The notes: generated from the sequence alone by a model not told the origin. Shown: positions 20,244 through 30,776, counted from the stretch's first letter. The stretch is DNA of 64,000 nucleotides from BTUB01 sp963836585 (GCA_963836585.1 CAWIJV010000001.1:62001-126000); one strand, 5' to 3'. Numbers and translations: made by a program.

Positions 20244-21551
20244 CTAAAAGAGGTAATAGGTTGCAAATAAAAATCGTTTATTGGCCACCGGGATTGCATT
20301 GGCAACGGTGCCGGTGGTGGTGATGGTGCCATAGGCAGCACTGGTGTATTCCAGTTCCATCCCCAGGATAAAGCTTTCATGGTAATATCTGATGCGGGGA
20401 GAAATTCTAAAGACATAGGCAATTTCCGGGCCCAATGAAAAGACGCCCGATTCACTATCGGGGCCAAAGTTGGGAATGATGGTGGTTCCTGCGCCGATAT
20501 TTTTCACGTAGCCAACATAAATGCCCGGTTCCCAGTCACCTTTCCAGAGAAATTCAGTGCCCACCGCCAGGGTGCGCAGCGGCACATAGGTCCGCTCATC
20601 GGTAGCCATATTCAGTGTGTGCACCGCGTAGCCGCCAATCATTTCAAACACTGCCGCATTTTCTGCGTAGACAAAGCGGCTGTTCCATATAAAATTTTTG
20701 CAGGTGAAGTGCCCGGCAATATCGGCAGAGACGGCGGTGAATGGATTGCGCTCGCGGTAATTATTATTGGTCACCAGGCGTGGCAGCACCCGAATAATAT
20801 CCAGATCAGCGATTACAAAATTATCTTCATCCTGCTTGATCTTTGCCAAAATATTAAAATTCGGCATCAAAGAATCGCGAATCGTTTTTGCGCCTGCGCC
20901 GGTGGGGCCAAAGGGCCGATCGCCCAAAAATCCGACGGCCGAGAGCATCAGCTCCGCGTGTTCATTATCAAATATCATGCGAAATTGCGGGCACAGCAAA
21001 AAGGGATTCATCGGGATGCCGGAGTTGAATGAGATCGTGTCAGGGAATTCTAGCGGCAGGCAAAATGGATGCCATGCTTGGCCGGCCAAAAAGGTGATGC
21101 CCGGCGAACCGATGGTTAAAAATGCTTGGCGCAGATCGGTGCTGTCGATAGTTCTATTAATTCTTCCCAGAAAATCGATTTCAATCATAAAGGCGCTGGC
21201 AGCACAGCCGATGCGTGGGCCAAAGCCGGCAAGATTTAAGCGGGTTTGAATGGCAAATTCATCAAACGTGCCGCGTGCATTGATATCCTGGCCGTTAACA
21301 TCCGGCAATTTTTGGAGTGGGAAGTAGAGCAGCTGCGCGTCGCGATAGCCAAACACTTGGCGTGAATCATAAATTGCTTCGCCTTTCACATAGCCAAACC
21401 ACTGCAGCTGCACGAGTGATGGATAGGTGAGCCACGGGTCCAAAACGTTGTGATATTCGGCAATATCACTAAATTTATCCGGATACAGACTATTGAATGC
21501 CAGAAGTAAAAGCCAGAGGTGAGCGCTTTGCAAAGATCGCTTGAGAGACAT
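20244..21551 (-). CDS. DcaP-like outer-membrane porin, copy 2
   Basis: A 435-aa paralog of the neighbour: same order of motifs (GYVKGEAIYDSRQ.F..RDAQ, QTRLNLAGFGPRIGC, IEIDFLGRINRTIDSTDLRQ, FLAGQAWHPFCLPLEFPDTISFN) and the same C-terminus, FLFATYYLF. Signal peptide at residues ~1-25; AAAGGATAGT before the ATG. First gene of the porin pair. The copies differ enough to suggest an old duplication and perhaps different substrates. Confidence 0.82.
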   Translation of the reverse strand: MSLKRSLQSAHLWLLLLAFNSLYPDKFSDIAEYHNVLDPWLTYPSLVQLQWFGYVKGEAIYDSRQVFGYRDAQLLYFPLQKLPDVNGQDINARGTFDEFAIQTRLNLAGFGPRIGCAASAFMIEIDFLGRINRTIDSTDLRQAFLTIGSPGITFLAGQAWHPFCLPLEFPDTISFNSGIPMNPFLLCPQFRMIFDNEHAELMLSAVGFLGDRPFGPTGAGAKTIRDSLMPNFNILAKIKQDEDNFVIADLDIIRVLPRLVTNNNYRERNPFTAVSADIAGHFTCKNFIWNSRFVYAENAAVFEMIGGYAVHTLNMATDERTYVPLRTLAVGTEFLWKGDWEPGIYVGYVKNIGAGTTIIPNFGPDSESGVFSLGPEIAYVFRISPRIRYYHESFILGMELEYTSAAYGTITTTGTVANAIPVANKRFLFATYYLF

Positions 21552-21630
21552 ACTATCCTTTCTTGAAGAGATTCTAGACTCAATGATATAGCATGTTTTT
21601 TTTTATTTTAGAAGTAGATTTTTTCAAAAT

Positions 21631-21660
21631 TTGACATACGTTTACAAAAGTTGGTAGTGT
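21631..21660 (+). promoter_or_regulatory. Promoter of surface repeat gene 2
   Basis: TTGACA (21631-21636), 18-nt spacer ending TTGG, then TAGTGT (21655-21660). The same box pair with the same spacing precedes the paralog at 27240, while the surrounding bases differ. This conservation supports real use. Confidence 0.6.
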
Positions 21661-21704
21661 GGGGGGAGTAATTTTTCTAACCAATTAAAAAAGGATGAGT
21701 GGCC

Positions 21705-24700
21705 ATGAAGACCCTCCGAAACATTAAAAAAGCCTATAGTTGTCTCTCTCTCTCTCTCTCTCTCTCTCGTTTCTCCTTTGTGGTAATTTCTTAAATGCAT
21801 CCTGCCCGACCAATTCAGCACAATTTTGTAATGTCTGCGTGAATGGCATTATTATTGCCAACACGGGAATATTTAATAATTTAACGGTAACCGGCGCCAG
21901 CATATTTGAAGGCCCGGTGACAATTACTAACACCACCGAAAGTTTCGCGTGCGATGAGGGCGCACTCGTGATTGACGGTGGTGTTGGCATTATGGGGAAT
22001 CTCAATGTGTGCGGTGCGATCACCGCAACCGGCGGCATCAGCTTTACCGGGCCATTGATAATCTTGGATCCAACGCAAAGCACCACCTGCAGAAATGGCG
22101 CACTGGCCATTCCCAACGGCGGCGCTGGGATTGGCGGTAACTTAAATGTTTGTGGTACCGGCATGTTTGGCAGTCCCGTAATTATCACTTCAACGGCCAC
22201 CGGATCTTCATGTTCTGAAGGGGCGTTGGTGGTTTTCGGCGATGTCGGTATTGAGGGAAGCCTGAATGTGTGCCGAGTAATAACAGCAGGCGGCGCAAGA
22301 AGTGTGCCGCTACTCAATAACGAATTACGGAGTGTCCCCTGCACCGGTCCACGCAACGCACTGGTGCTGGAAGCATTGGGCAATGTTGGAATCTTGGATA
22401 ATTTATATGTGTGCGGCAATGAAGAAATCGGCGGCAATACAACAATTAACGGAAATCTCACCGTCGCAGGCACTGGAACTTTTGGCAACGTAAGTTTCAC
22501 CGGCGGCAATGTCACTTTCAACAATTTCACGGTGAATGGCACAGGAACGATCAATAATCTAGTGGTGAATAATGCCACGATTAATAATTTGACGGTGACT
22601 GGTAGCAGTACGCTTAATACTGAAACGGTAAACGTGATTACCGGCGGAACTGGCAGCTTTAACAATTTGAGTGCGAACAATTTCACCGTAAATAATTTAA
22701 CCGTCACTGGCCCGGTGAGCATCAGCAACACTACCGCAAGCACCGCATGTACTAATGGTGCTCTCACTGTGAGTGGTGGCGTGGGCGTTGGAGGCAATTT
22801 AAATGTCTGTGGAAATATAAAAGCTGCCAACTTTAATACCACCGGCGCAAGCAACTCAGCCAACTGCAATCTTTCGGTGGGTGATAATACCAACAATGTG
22901 AATGGCACTTTCAATCGTGTTACGGCATTAGGTGAAAATGCGTTGCAAAATAATGCCGGCTCATATAATACTGCCGTAGGGTGCCAAGCTTTGCAAAATA
23001 GTCCGGGCTTCGGCAATGTTGCAGTCGGCAGTCTGGCAATGACAAACTGTTCAGGAGCCACTTATAATACTGCCATGGGAATTTATGCGCTACTTGATGG
23101 GCAGGGCAGCAATAATGTAGCCATTGGTGGCGGAGTGCTCAATGACAGTACTACCGCAAGCAAGAATGTGGCTGTTGGTGTTGGTGCAATGTATGAAGGC
23201 CAAAGCGGAAATTATAATACTGCGCTTGGATATAATGCACTATTTACCAATGCAACCGGATCAAATAATATCGCGATCGGTAACCATGCTGGTTATCAGT
23301 TGGCCACTTCCGGCGAAAGTAATGATATTTATATTGGCAATACCGGTGTAGTTGGTGAATCAAATACAATTCGCGTCGGCGCTCAAAATACACAAACATC
23401 AGCCTTCATGGCCGGCATTTATGGCACACCAGTAATTGGCAATCATCAGCCGGTAATTGTAACCCCAAGTGGCCAATTGGCAGTAATCGGATTGACCGGC
23501 ACTATTGCCAATCGCTCGACACTCCAAAGCACCGGCTGCACCAACGGTGCATTCACCGTGAGTGGCGGCGTGGGCATCGGTGGCAACTTGAATGTGTGTG
23601 GAAACATAAATGCGGCAAACTTTAATCTGACCGGTGCAAGTAATCTAGCGCAGTGCAATCTCTCGGTAGGTGATAATACCAACAATGTGAATGCAGTTGG
23701 CGTGACGGGTGTAACCGCACTCGGTGAAAAAGCATTGGAATTTAATTCTGGATCATATAATACAGCAGTTGGATGCAGCGCATTGCAATATAATACTTTT
23801 GGAACGGGGAATGTTGGTATTGGTTATCAAGCATTACAAAATAATGCCGGATCATACAATACAGCTATTGGGGTGGCGGCTATGCAAAATACGACTGGAG
23901 CGACGTTTAATGTGGCTATCGGACTAAGTGCTTTGCAAAATTCAACCGATGCCCTTGCCAATGTGGCTATTGGAAGTGGTCCGTTGGAAAATGCCGGTTC
24001 ATCAAGTAACAATGTGGCAATAGGTAATGCAAGTATGCGGGGTGCAACAGGCTGTACTTATAATGTAGCAATAGGTCCATTTACAATGCAAAGTGTAACC
24101 GGAGTTAGTAATAATGTAGCAATAGGTACCAGTGCAATGCGAAATGCTTCAGGAGCAGCTAATAATGTAGCAATAGGGACCCAATGCATTGCAAAATGCC
24201 GGTAACGGCTCAGCTACTAATATAGCAATTGGTAATACTGCAATGCAAAATGGTTCAGGAACTAATAATGTGGCCATTGGTAATGCGGCAATGGCTTTTG
24301 CTACCGGATCAAGTACCAATGTAGCTATTGGAGTTGACGCAATGGAAAATCTCTCGGCTCAGCTACCAATATAGCAATTGGTAATACTGCAATGCAAAAT
24401 GGTTCAGGAACTAATAATGTGGCCATTGGTAATGCGGCAATGGCTTTTGCTACCGGATCAAGCACTAATGTAGCTATTGGAGTTGACGCAATGGAAAACT
24501 CTCTCGGCTCAGCTACTAATATAGCAATTGGTAATACTGCAATGAGAAATGGTTCCGGTATTAATAACGTGGCCATTGGTAATGTGGCAATGGGTGTTGC
24601 TACCGGCTCAAGTACCAATGTGGCGATTGGATTTCAATCGATGCAGAATGCTATGAATGCAAGTAAAAATGTGGCTATTGGATATAATACCATGCGTCAA

Positions 24701-25381
24701 AGTACTGGCGCAGCCAATAATGTGGCGATCGGTACATCAGCTCTTCAATTCTGTACTACTGGTAATAATGTTGCCATTGGCACCAGCGCACTTTCCAGAA
24801 ATTTGACCGGCTCAACCAATATTGCCATTGGTAATACCGCCGGCAATAATTTCACTGGCGGTGAAAGTAATAATATTGATATTGGTAATGCCGGCATTCT
24901 TGGCGATCAAGGATGGATTCGCATTGGTACTGCCGGTAGCCAAACAGGTTGTGTGATTTCTGGTATTCGCGGAGTAACCACTAATAATGCTAATGCAATC
25001 GCAGTGCTTATTGACTCTTCCGGTCAATTGGGAACCACCTCATCTTCTGCTCGCTACAAAAAAGATATTGCCGATATGAATTCGCAACAGGAAAAGATGT
25101 TGAAATTGCGCCCGGTGACCTTCAGTTACAAAGGTGATTCTTCAAATAATAAACAATACGGTTTGATCGCTGAAGAAGTAAACGAAGTTTACCCGGAAAT
25201 TGTGGTGCGTGATGAAGCAGGCGAAATTTATTCAGTGAACTATATGGCGCTGATTCCATTGTTGCTGAAGCAGATTCAGGAGCTTGAGGCGCGCGTGCAG
25301 GTGCAAGATCAAGGTGCTAAATATGAAGAATTAAAAGAGCTGTTGGCTCGTGTGATAGCGGTAAATAATTTGACTGTTTAA
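21705..25381 (+). CDS. Beta-roll surface protein with S74 domain, copy 2 (frame-interrupted)
   Basis: ATG 21705 has AAGGA ~10 nt upstream and gives MKTLRNIKKAYSC, then Leu-Ser repeats from (TC)13, then FLLCGNFLNASCPTNSAQFC: a signal peptide. With 13 TC units this ATG runs out of frame and stops at 21794; 12 units would connect it. A TTG at 21740 could start in frame. The body has C.GALTVSGGVG..GNLNVCG units, Thr/Asn-rich stalk repeats, then a long NNVAIG..AMQNATG array. The end is an endosialidase-type chaperone (S74): SARYKKDI, then LRPVTFSYKG and YGLIAEEVNEVYPEIVV, then a coiled coil. S74 domains trimerise fibres and cleave themselves off. Further single-base shifts occur near 24184 and 24350. 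Inferred role: a trimeric surface fibre. Confidence 0.8.
21743..21768. repeat. (TC)13 dinucleotide repeat in the signal-peptide region
   Basis: Thirteen perfect TC units encode Leu-Ser repeats that form part of the hydrophobic core of the signal peptide. Each unit gained or lost changes the frame by 2 nt. Confidence 0.95.
24207..24505 (+). repeat. 150-bp tandem duplication in the beta-roll array
   Basis: A unit of 149-150 bp (50 codons, three NNVAIG sub-repeats) starting at GGCTCAGCTAC occurs at 24207 and 24356 with only a few base changes; a third, more diverged copy begins at 24506. The first unit lacks one base in GAAAACTCTC, which shifts the frame. Confidence 0.85.
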
Positions 25382-26970
25382 AGCTCCTTGCTGCACCAAT
25401 CCAAGAAGAGGCCTTTCTTATTTTTCTTGCGCGAAAATGAAAGGCCAATTAAAAATATTTTCTTGTGTTTGGAAACATACCGCTCATAATATCTGCGCTC
25501 TTCAATTTGTTTGAGTGCAGTTTGGGCATCAGCATTCAGCTTTACCTCAAAAATATATACTTCTTTGTGCGTCTCGATGACCAGATCTATTCTACCTTTA
25601 TCGGTTGATACTTCTGATTGAGCATCGATATCAAGAAGACCGCAGATCATTTGCAGGAGTGAGTGATAATAGCGCTCTTGGGGAATATGGAGTTGATAGG
25701 GAACTTGGGCTAGCAGGCCTTGCAGGATGGTGCAGAAAGAATCAATATTGTGATCTTTAAGCGCTGTGCCGAGTGATGAGATCATTTTTTCTACGCTAGT
25801 TACTTTCTCATTAGAAAGAGCGGCTAAGAGATATTTGCTAAATGATTCCCGTATTTCCTGATTGGGAAAAGTTAACATGTATTTATTTTTTACTCGATCG
25901 TATGATTTAATAGTGAGATAACCGGCTTGAAATAAGACCGTAACTAATGGTAATGATTCAAGATCGAAAGCGCCTAAGCTGCTAGCAGTTACATGGGCAT
26001 CTTCCAGGTTCTCAAGTTCATAATACTGATTTTTTAGTAAGCCAATCAAAAAGCCGGGAGTTCCCGATTCAAACCAATAGTTTGCTTTCTTATGTTTTGT
26101 AAAATAATACAGAATCGAGAATGGATTATATACTTTGATATCTGCGTCCGAAAAACGGTAGCCATTGTACCATTCTTTCATTTCATCTTTTATTTCTTGC
26201 TCACTAACCTGCTCGAAGGCTGCCTGCTTTTTAATGTGGGCAGCAAAGTGAATATCGATCTCTTTTTGAGTATATCCTAAAAGGGTGGCAGCGCGGATGT
26301 CGGTGCTAAGATCATTAAGATTATTCAGCCCGGAGAAAAGGGAGGTTTTTGAAAATTTGGTAACGCCGGTCAAGAAAATGGCGCGTAAATGGTCATCGAG
26401 GCCTTTTATGGAGCTAAAGAACGTTTTAAGCTCTTTGCGAATGGCATCTGCCAGCTTAAGATCATCTAAATTGTTGATGAGTGGATAATCATATTCATCG
26501 ATTAGAATTACCACCCTATTTTTTGTAAATAGGGTGGTAACCAATTTTTGAATCTTGAGCTCAGAAAAAGGGGCGTCAGAAAGATCAATGCCATAGGAAT
26601 GCCCGATAGTGTCCAGTTTCCAGGCAAGGCTTGTGCTAAACCGTGTAAGATCTCTAATAGAAAATTCAGAAAAATTAAGATAAATTACCGGATGCACCGG
26701 CCAATCGTATCTATTTTTAGCGCCGATCCAGAGGCCATCAAAAAGTTTTTTATTTCCTTCAAAAATCTGCTGCAAGGTGGAGAGCAGGAGCGATTTGCCA
26801 AACCGCCGCGGGCGTGCCAAAAAATAAAAACGACCATTGGTAATCAAATCATGAATAATTTCCGTTTTATCGATATACAGGTAGTTATTTTCCCGCATGA
26901 CGGTAAAACTGCTCACATCAATGGGCAATTTTTTGAGGGACGCTAAAGACTTTTTCTTACTTTTTCTCAT
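25378..26970 (-). CDS. AAA-ATPase-like / PD-(D/E)XK nuclease-like protein
   Basis: A 530-aa protein of the AAA-ATPase_like plus PDDEXK_9 type. Near residue 20 it has IDVSSFTVMRENNYLYIDKT, then the P-loop ARPRRFGKSLLLSTL, Walker B VVILIDEYDYPLI, and a C-terminal nuclease-like core DKGRIDLVIETHKEVYIFEVK. This family is expanded in host-associated and anaerobic bacteria; its function is uncertain. It converges with the surface gene, overlapping by 4 nt, and sits between two paralogous surface genes. The frame is intact. Confidence 0.88.
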   Translation of the reverse strand: MRKSKKKSLASLKKLPIDVSSFTVMRENNYLYIDKTEIIHDLITNGRFYFLARPRRFGKSLLLSTLQQIFEGNKKLFDGLWIGAKNRYDWPVHPVIYLNFSEFSIRDLTRFSTSLAWKLDTIGHSYGIDLSDAPFSELKIQKLVTTLFTKNRVVILIDEYDYPLINNLDDLKLADAIRKELKTFFSSIKGLDDHLRAIFLTGVTKFSKTSLFSGLNNLNDLSTDIRAATLLGYTQKEIDIHFAAHIKKQAAFEQVSEQEIKDEMKEWYNGYRFSDADIKVYNPFSILYYFTKHKKANYWFESGTPGFLIGLLKNQYYELENLEDAHVTASSLGAFDLESLPLVTVLFQAGYLTIKSYDRVKNKYMLTFPNQEIRESFSKYLLAALSNEKVTSVEKMISSLGTALKDHNIDSFCTILQGLLAQVPYQLHIPQERYYHSLLQMICGLLDIDAQSEVSTDKGRIDLVIETHKEVYIFEVKLNADAQTALKQIEERRYYERYVSKHKKIFLIGLSFSRKKNKKGLFLDWCSKEL

Positions 26971-27161
26971 ACCAAGTTACTCCACGCAAAAAGCTATTCA
27001 TTGGTGCCATAGTACCTGTTTATATCGGCTTATTCAACCTATAGATTACGCTTGCCTACCGATATGTCCGCCATAGCTTCTTGACCGCCATAGCCATTGG
27101 GCGTCGGCTGGTTAGTGACGGCTGGGGTATAAGCGGGAGCACCTGCCCTCTTTTAAAAAAT

Positions 27162-27191
27162 TTGACAGACGCTCTCGAATGTTGGTAGTGT
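27162..27191 (+). promoter_or_regulatory. Promoter of surface repeat gene 3
   Basis: TTGACA (27162-27167), 18-nt spacer ending TTGG, TAGTGT (27186-27191). Matches the promoter of the paralog at 21631. Confidence 0.6.
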
Positions 27192-27239
27192 GAAGTAAGA
27201 TTTTTTGTACCCTTTACCATTAAGAGAGAGTCATGTTCT

Positions 27240-30200
27240 ATGAAGCAAATCTTCCAAAATCTCAAAAAAGCCTTTATTTGTACACACACACACACACACA
27301 CACACATTTCTCCTTTTAGTACTCCTATTTTTTAGTTCATCACTTTTTGCATCCTGCCCGACCAATTCAGCACAATTTTGTAATGTCTGCGTGAATGGCA
27401 TTATTATTGCCAACACGGGAATATTTAACAATTTAACGGTAACCGGTGCCAGCATATTTGAAGGCCCGGTGACAATTACTAACACCACCGAAAGCTTCGT
27501 GTGTGATGAGGGCGCACTCGTAGATTCACGGTGGTGTTGGCATTATGGGGAATTTAAATGTTTGTGGTGCGATCACCGCAACGGGCGGCATCAGCTTCAC
27601 CGGTCCGCTGATAATTCTGGATCCAACGCAAAGCACCAATTGTAGAAATGGCGCATTGGCCATTCCCAATGGCGGCGCCGGGATTGGCGGTAATCTTAAA
27701 TGTCTGTGGTACCGGCATGTTTGGTAGCCCCGTAATTATTACTTCAACCGCTACCGGATCATCATGCTCTGAAGGCGCACTGGTAGTTTTCGGTGATGTG
27801 GGTATTGAGGGAAGCCTGAATGTCTGCCAAGTGATAACGGCCGGCGGTGCCAGAAGTGTGCCATTGCTAGGCGATGAACTCAAATCCGTTCGTGCTGAGT
27901 TTATCGAAGCATGCTTCGATCATTTTCATGGCGAGGAAGGCGTAAGCCTGTCACGAGCCACTGTCCCTTGCACCGGCCCGCGCAATGCACTGGTGCTGGA
28001 AGCATTGGGCAACGTGGGAATTCTAGATAATTTATATGTCTGTGGCAATGAAGAAATTGGCGGCAATACAACTATTAATGGCAATCTGAGTGTTGCGGGT
28101 ACCGGCACCTTTGGAAATGTAAGTTTTACTGGCAATGTGACCTTCAACAATTTTACGGTGAATGGTACCGGCACTATGAACAATTTAGTGGTAAATAATA
28201 ATGCCACGATTAATAATTTGACTGTGACTGGTAGCAGCACTCTTAATACTGAAACGGTAAATGTGATCACGGGTGGCACTGGAAGTTTTAATAATCTGAC
28301 TGCTAATAATTTTACGGTGAACAATTTGACCGTTACAGGACCAATAAGCATCAGTAATACTACGCAAAGCACCACCTGCACCAATGGTGCGCTTACAGTA
28401 AGTGGTGGTGTGGGAGTTGGTGGTAATTTAAATGTTTGCGGCAATATTACCGGTGCAAATTTTAATACCACCGGCGCAAGCAATTTAGCACAATGTAATC
28501 TCTCTGTGGGTGACAATACTAACAATGTGAATGCTGTTGGTGTAACGGGTGTGACGGCGCTTGGTGAAAATGCATTATCGGTTAACTCTGGATCATATAA
28601 TACGGCCGTGGGTTGCAGTGCATTGCAATACAATGCCTTTGGAACAGGAAATGTGGGAATTGGGTATCAAGCTTTGCAACAGAATACGACTGGATATGGT
28701 AATGTTGCGATTGGGCAGTATGCCATGCAAAATACAGCAAATGGAATTCAAAGTGTTGCCATTGGCCAATTTGCCTTACAATACAATCCGACATCAGTTT
28801 TTAATGTGGCTATTGGTCAGAGCGCATTGCAATTTTCGACAGGATCCAATAGTAATGTAGCAATCGGAGATAGCGCAATGGCAAACAGCGTTGGATCTTT
28901 GAATAACGTGGTTGTAGGAAATCAAGCAATGCAATTTGCAAGCGGATCTAGTAATGTTGCTGTTGGTTCTGGGGCAATGCTAAATGCTATAAATGCGAGT
29001 AATAATGTGGCGGTAGGAGCTAGTGCTATGTCAACAGTTTCGAGTGGGGCAGCTCTTAATGTGGCCATTGGTGCCCTTGCAATGCAATTTGCAAGCGGAT
29101 CTAGTAATGTAGCCATTGGCGCTTTTGCACTGGCAAACGCAGGTAATTCAGCTACTAATATAGCAATTGGAGAGAGCGCAATGCAGCATGCGACTGGGTT
29201 AACTACTTGCATAGCAATTGGTAATGACGCAATGGAAAACGCGCTGAATGCCACCGATAGTGTAGCTATCGGTATTGAAGCATTCCAAAATGCCGGCAAT
29301 GGTTCAATTAACAATGTGGCAATTGGCACAGCGCCTATGATAAATGCTTCGGGTAGCGGTAATGTAGCCATTGGAAACTTTGCAATGGGTTTTGCTACCG
29401 GTTCAAGTTCTAATGTGGCAATTGGCACCGATACTATGGAGCATTCGATCAGTTCAAGTACCAACGTGGCGATTGGTAATGCGGCGATGCAAAATGCTTC
29501 CGGCGCTAATAATGTGGCTATTGGTGCTAGTGCTATGCAAAATGCTACCGGCTCAAGTACCAATGTGGCAATTGGTCTAGATGTAATGCTGAACGCATTT
29601 GGAGCAAATACCAATGTTTCAATTGGAGAGCTTTCAATGGAAAATGCTATGAATGCAAGCAAAAATGTGGCTATTGGATACAATACCCTGGCGAAAGGTA
29701 CTGGTGCTGCCAATAATGTGGCAATTGGCAACAGTGCTCTTGCAAACTGTACCGGCATTAACAATGTTGCCATCGGTACCAATGCGCTTTCAAAAAATTT
29801 AACCGGTTCAACCAACATTGCCATCGGTAATACCGCCGGCAATAATTTCACCGGTGGTGAAAGTAACAATATTGATATTGGCAATTCAGGTATTCTCAAT
29901 GATTCAGGTATTATCAGAATTGGTACGCAAAGCACCCACACCGGTTGCTTTATTGCCGGCATTTTTGGAGTTGCTGGTTCGGGAAATACGGTTCAAGTTA
30001 CTGCTGGTAATCAGTTAGTAGCGCCATCATCTTCCCGCCGCTATAAAAAAGATATTGCCGATATGTATTCGCAACAAGAAAAAATGCTCAAGCTGCGTCC
30101 GGTGACCTTCAGTTACAAAGGTGATGCAAATAATACCAAGCAATATGGATTGATTGCCGAAGAAGTGAATGAGATCTATCCGGAAATTGTGGTGCGCGAT

Positions 30201-30395
30201 GAAGCGGGCGAAATTTATTCGGTAAACTATATGGCGCTGATTCCATTGCTGCTCAAGCAAATTCAGGAGCTTGAAATGCAAGTACGCATGCAAAATTCAG
30301 AGATTGGCCAGCTGCGTAACGAGAAACATGATGTGCAAGGATTGAAAGATCTGCTTGCACGCGTAATTGCGGTGAATAATTTACTCACGGTGTGA
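27240..30395 (+). CDS. Beta-roll surface protein with S74 domain, copy 3 (frame-interrupted)
   Basis: ATG 27240 (MKQIFQNLKKAFIC) follows a GAGAG ribosome site. It runs into (CA)12, read as Thr-His repeats, then a hydrophobic core FLLLVLLFFSSSLFA and SCPTNSAQFC. With 12 CA units the frame ends at a TAG near 27336; 13 units would connect it. Downstream indels near 27525 and 27705 also shift the frame, and from 27648 it is open for 915 residues. The body and S74 C-terminus (SRRYKKDI, VTFSYKG, LIAEEVNEIYPEIVV) match copy 2. A 72-nt in-frame insert at 27891-27962 derives from a palindromic repeat. Role as for copy 2. Confidence 0.8.
27283..27306. repeat. (CA)12 dinucleotide repeat before the signal-peptide core
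   Basis: Twelve perfect CA units at the same position as the TC repeat of the paralog, but with a different base pair. In frame they would encode Thr-His repeats between the basic n-region and the hydrophobic core. Confidence 0.95.
27886..27921. repeat. Palindromic element inside a surface protein gene
   Basis: The first 28 bases (27886-27913) are identical to 41102-41129, in the gap between atpA and the USP gene. TCGAAGCATGCTTCGA forms a perfect palindrome. The paralog at 21705 has no such sequence here, so this copy is an insertion; it keeps the frame open. Confidence 0.85.
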
Positions 30396-30454
30396 AATCA
30401 AGGTCTTAAAGTTATTTTTTATGGCCTACTCGGCCAGGAGTAATTTTTTTTGAA

Positions 30455-30645
30455 TGCCTGCGGCGAGCGATTTAAACCGGAGGGATGCTTGTGCACCCCT
30501 CCAGACCTCCGCACACTCAAGGGGCACCTTGAGAATCCCGACGGGCGTTATACCGCCTGGGCATTTACCGCTTTCAGCGGACACACCCAGGCTCTCACAC
30601 TCGCAGCAACTTTCAGTTGCTACTCGGTTCGCGACGCCCTAGATG
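30455..30645 (-). ncRNA. Highly structured RNA candidate, possibly HEARO/omega-RNA-like
   Basis: GC-rich stretch with no convincing gene and many nested perfect stems. Plus-strand coordinates: GGAGGGATGC with G.GCACCCCTCC (30479-30502, 10 bp with one wobble on the minus strand, loop ACAA), CTCAAGG/CCTTGAG (30516-30533), GCCTGGG/CCCAGGC (30555-30592) enclosing CCGCT/AGCGG (30568-30580), AGCAACT/AGTTGCT (30605-30621), and a closing GGGCG/CGCCC (30543-30547 with 30635-30639). Read on the minus strand the small loops become GAA(A), typical of RNA, which decides the strand. The layout recalls the HEARO (IscB-associated omega) RNA family from memory, but no IscB gene is in the window, so it would be a stand-alone copy. 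The family name is uncertain; the structure is clear. Confidence 0.45.
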
Positions 30646-30698
30646 GGAATTAACACCTTACCGTGATTTACTTGTGGAATTTTTTACAGCGGGACGGA

Positions 30699-30776
30699 GT
30701 TTATCCTGACCCTTCGTCAAAGCTCAGGAGTAAACGCCCAGCCTGCCCGCCATAGCTCCGAAGGAGCGACGGCTGG
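30699..30776. repeat. Two palindromic elements upstream of mazEF
   Basis: GTTTATCCTGA with TCAGGAGTAAAC (30699-30709, 30724-30735), then CCAGCC/GGCTGG enclosing GCTCC/GGAGC (30738-30776). The second has relatives at 27060-27115 (CCGCCATAGC.., GACGGCTGGG). Both are intergenic repeat types. Confidence 0.6.

Noticed and set aside
21740..21742. TTG as the true start of surface gene 2
   Set aside because: It gives an in-frame protein, but lacks a ribosome site and the basic start of a signal peptide. ATG 21705 has both, so a repeat-length switch or a count error is more likely.
21724..23061. Long open frames on the minus strand of the surface genes (up to 445 codons; also near 236-997, 27926-28633 and 28922-29962)
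   Set aside because: They mirror the repetitive coding strand, have Leu/Pro/Val-rich sequence with no known domain, and lack ribosome sites. They arise from the biased codons of the sense repeats.
28560..29760. CRISPR-like regular repeats
   Set aside because: The period is the ~48-51 bp of NNVAIG codon repeats; there is no constant repeat with unique spacers, and no cas gene is present.
30450..30653. Two short plus-strand open frames in the structured RNA region
   Set aside because: Both are GC-rich, have no ribosome site or known domain, and overlap in different frames across perfect stems. RNA structure explains the sequence better.
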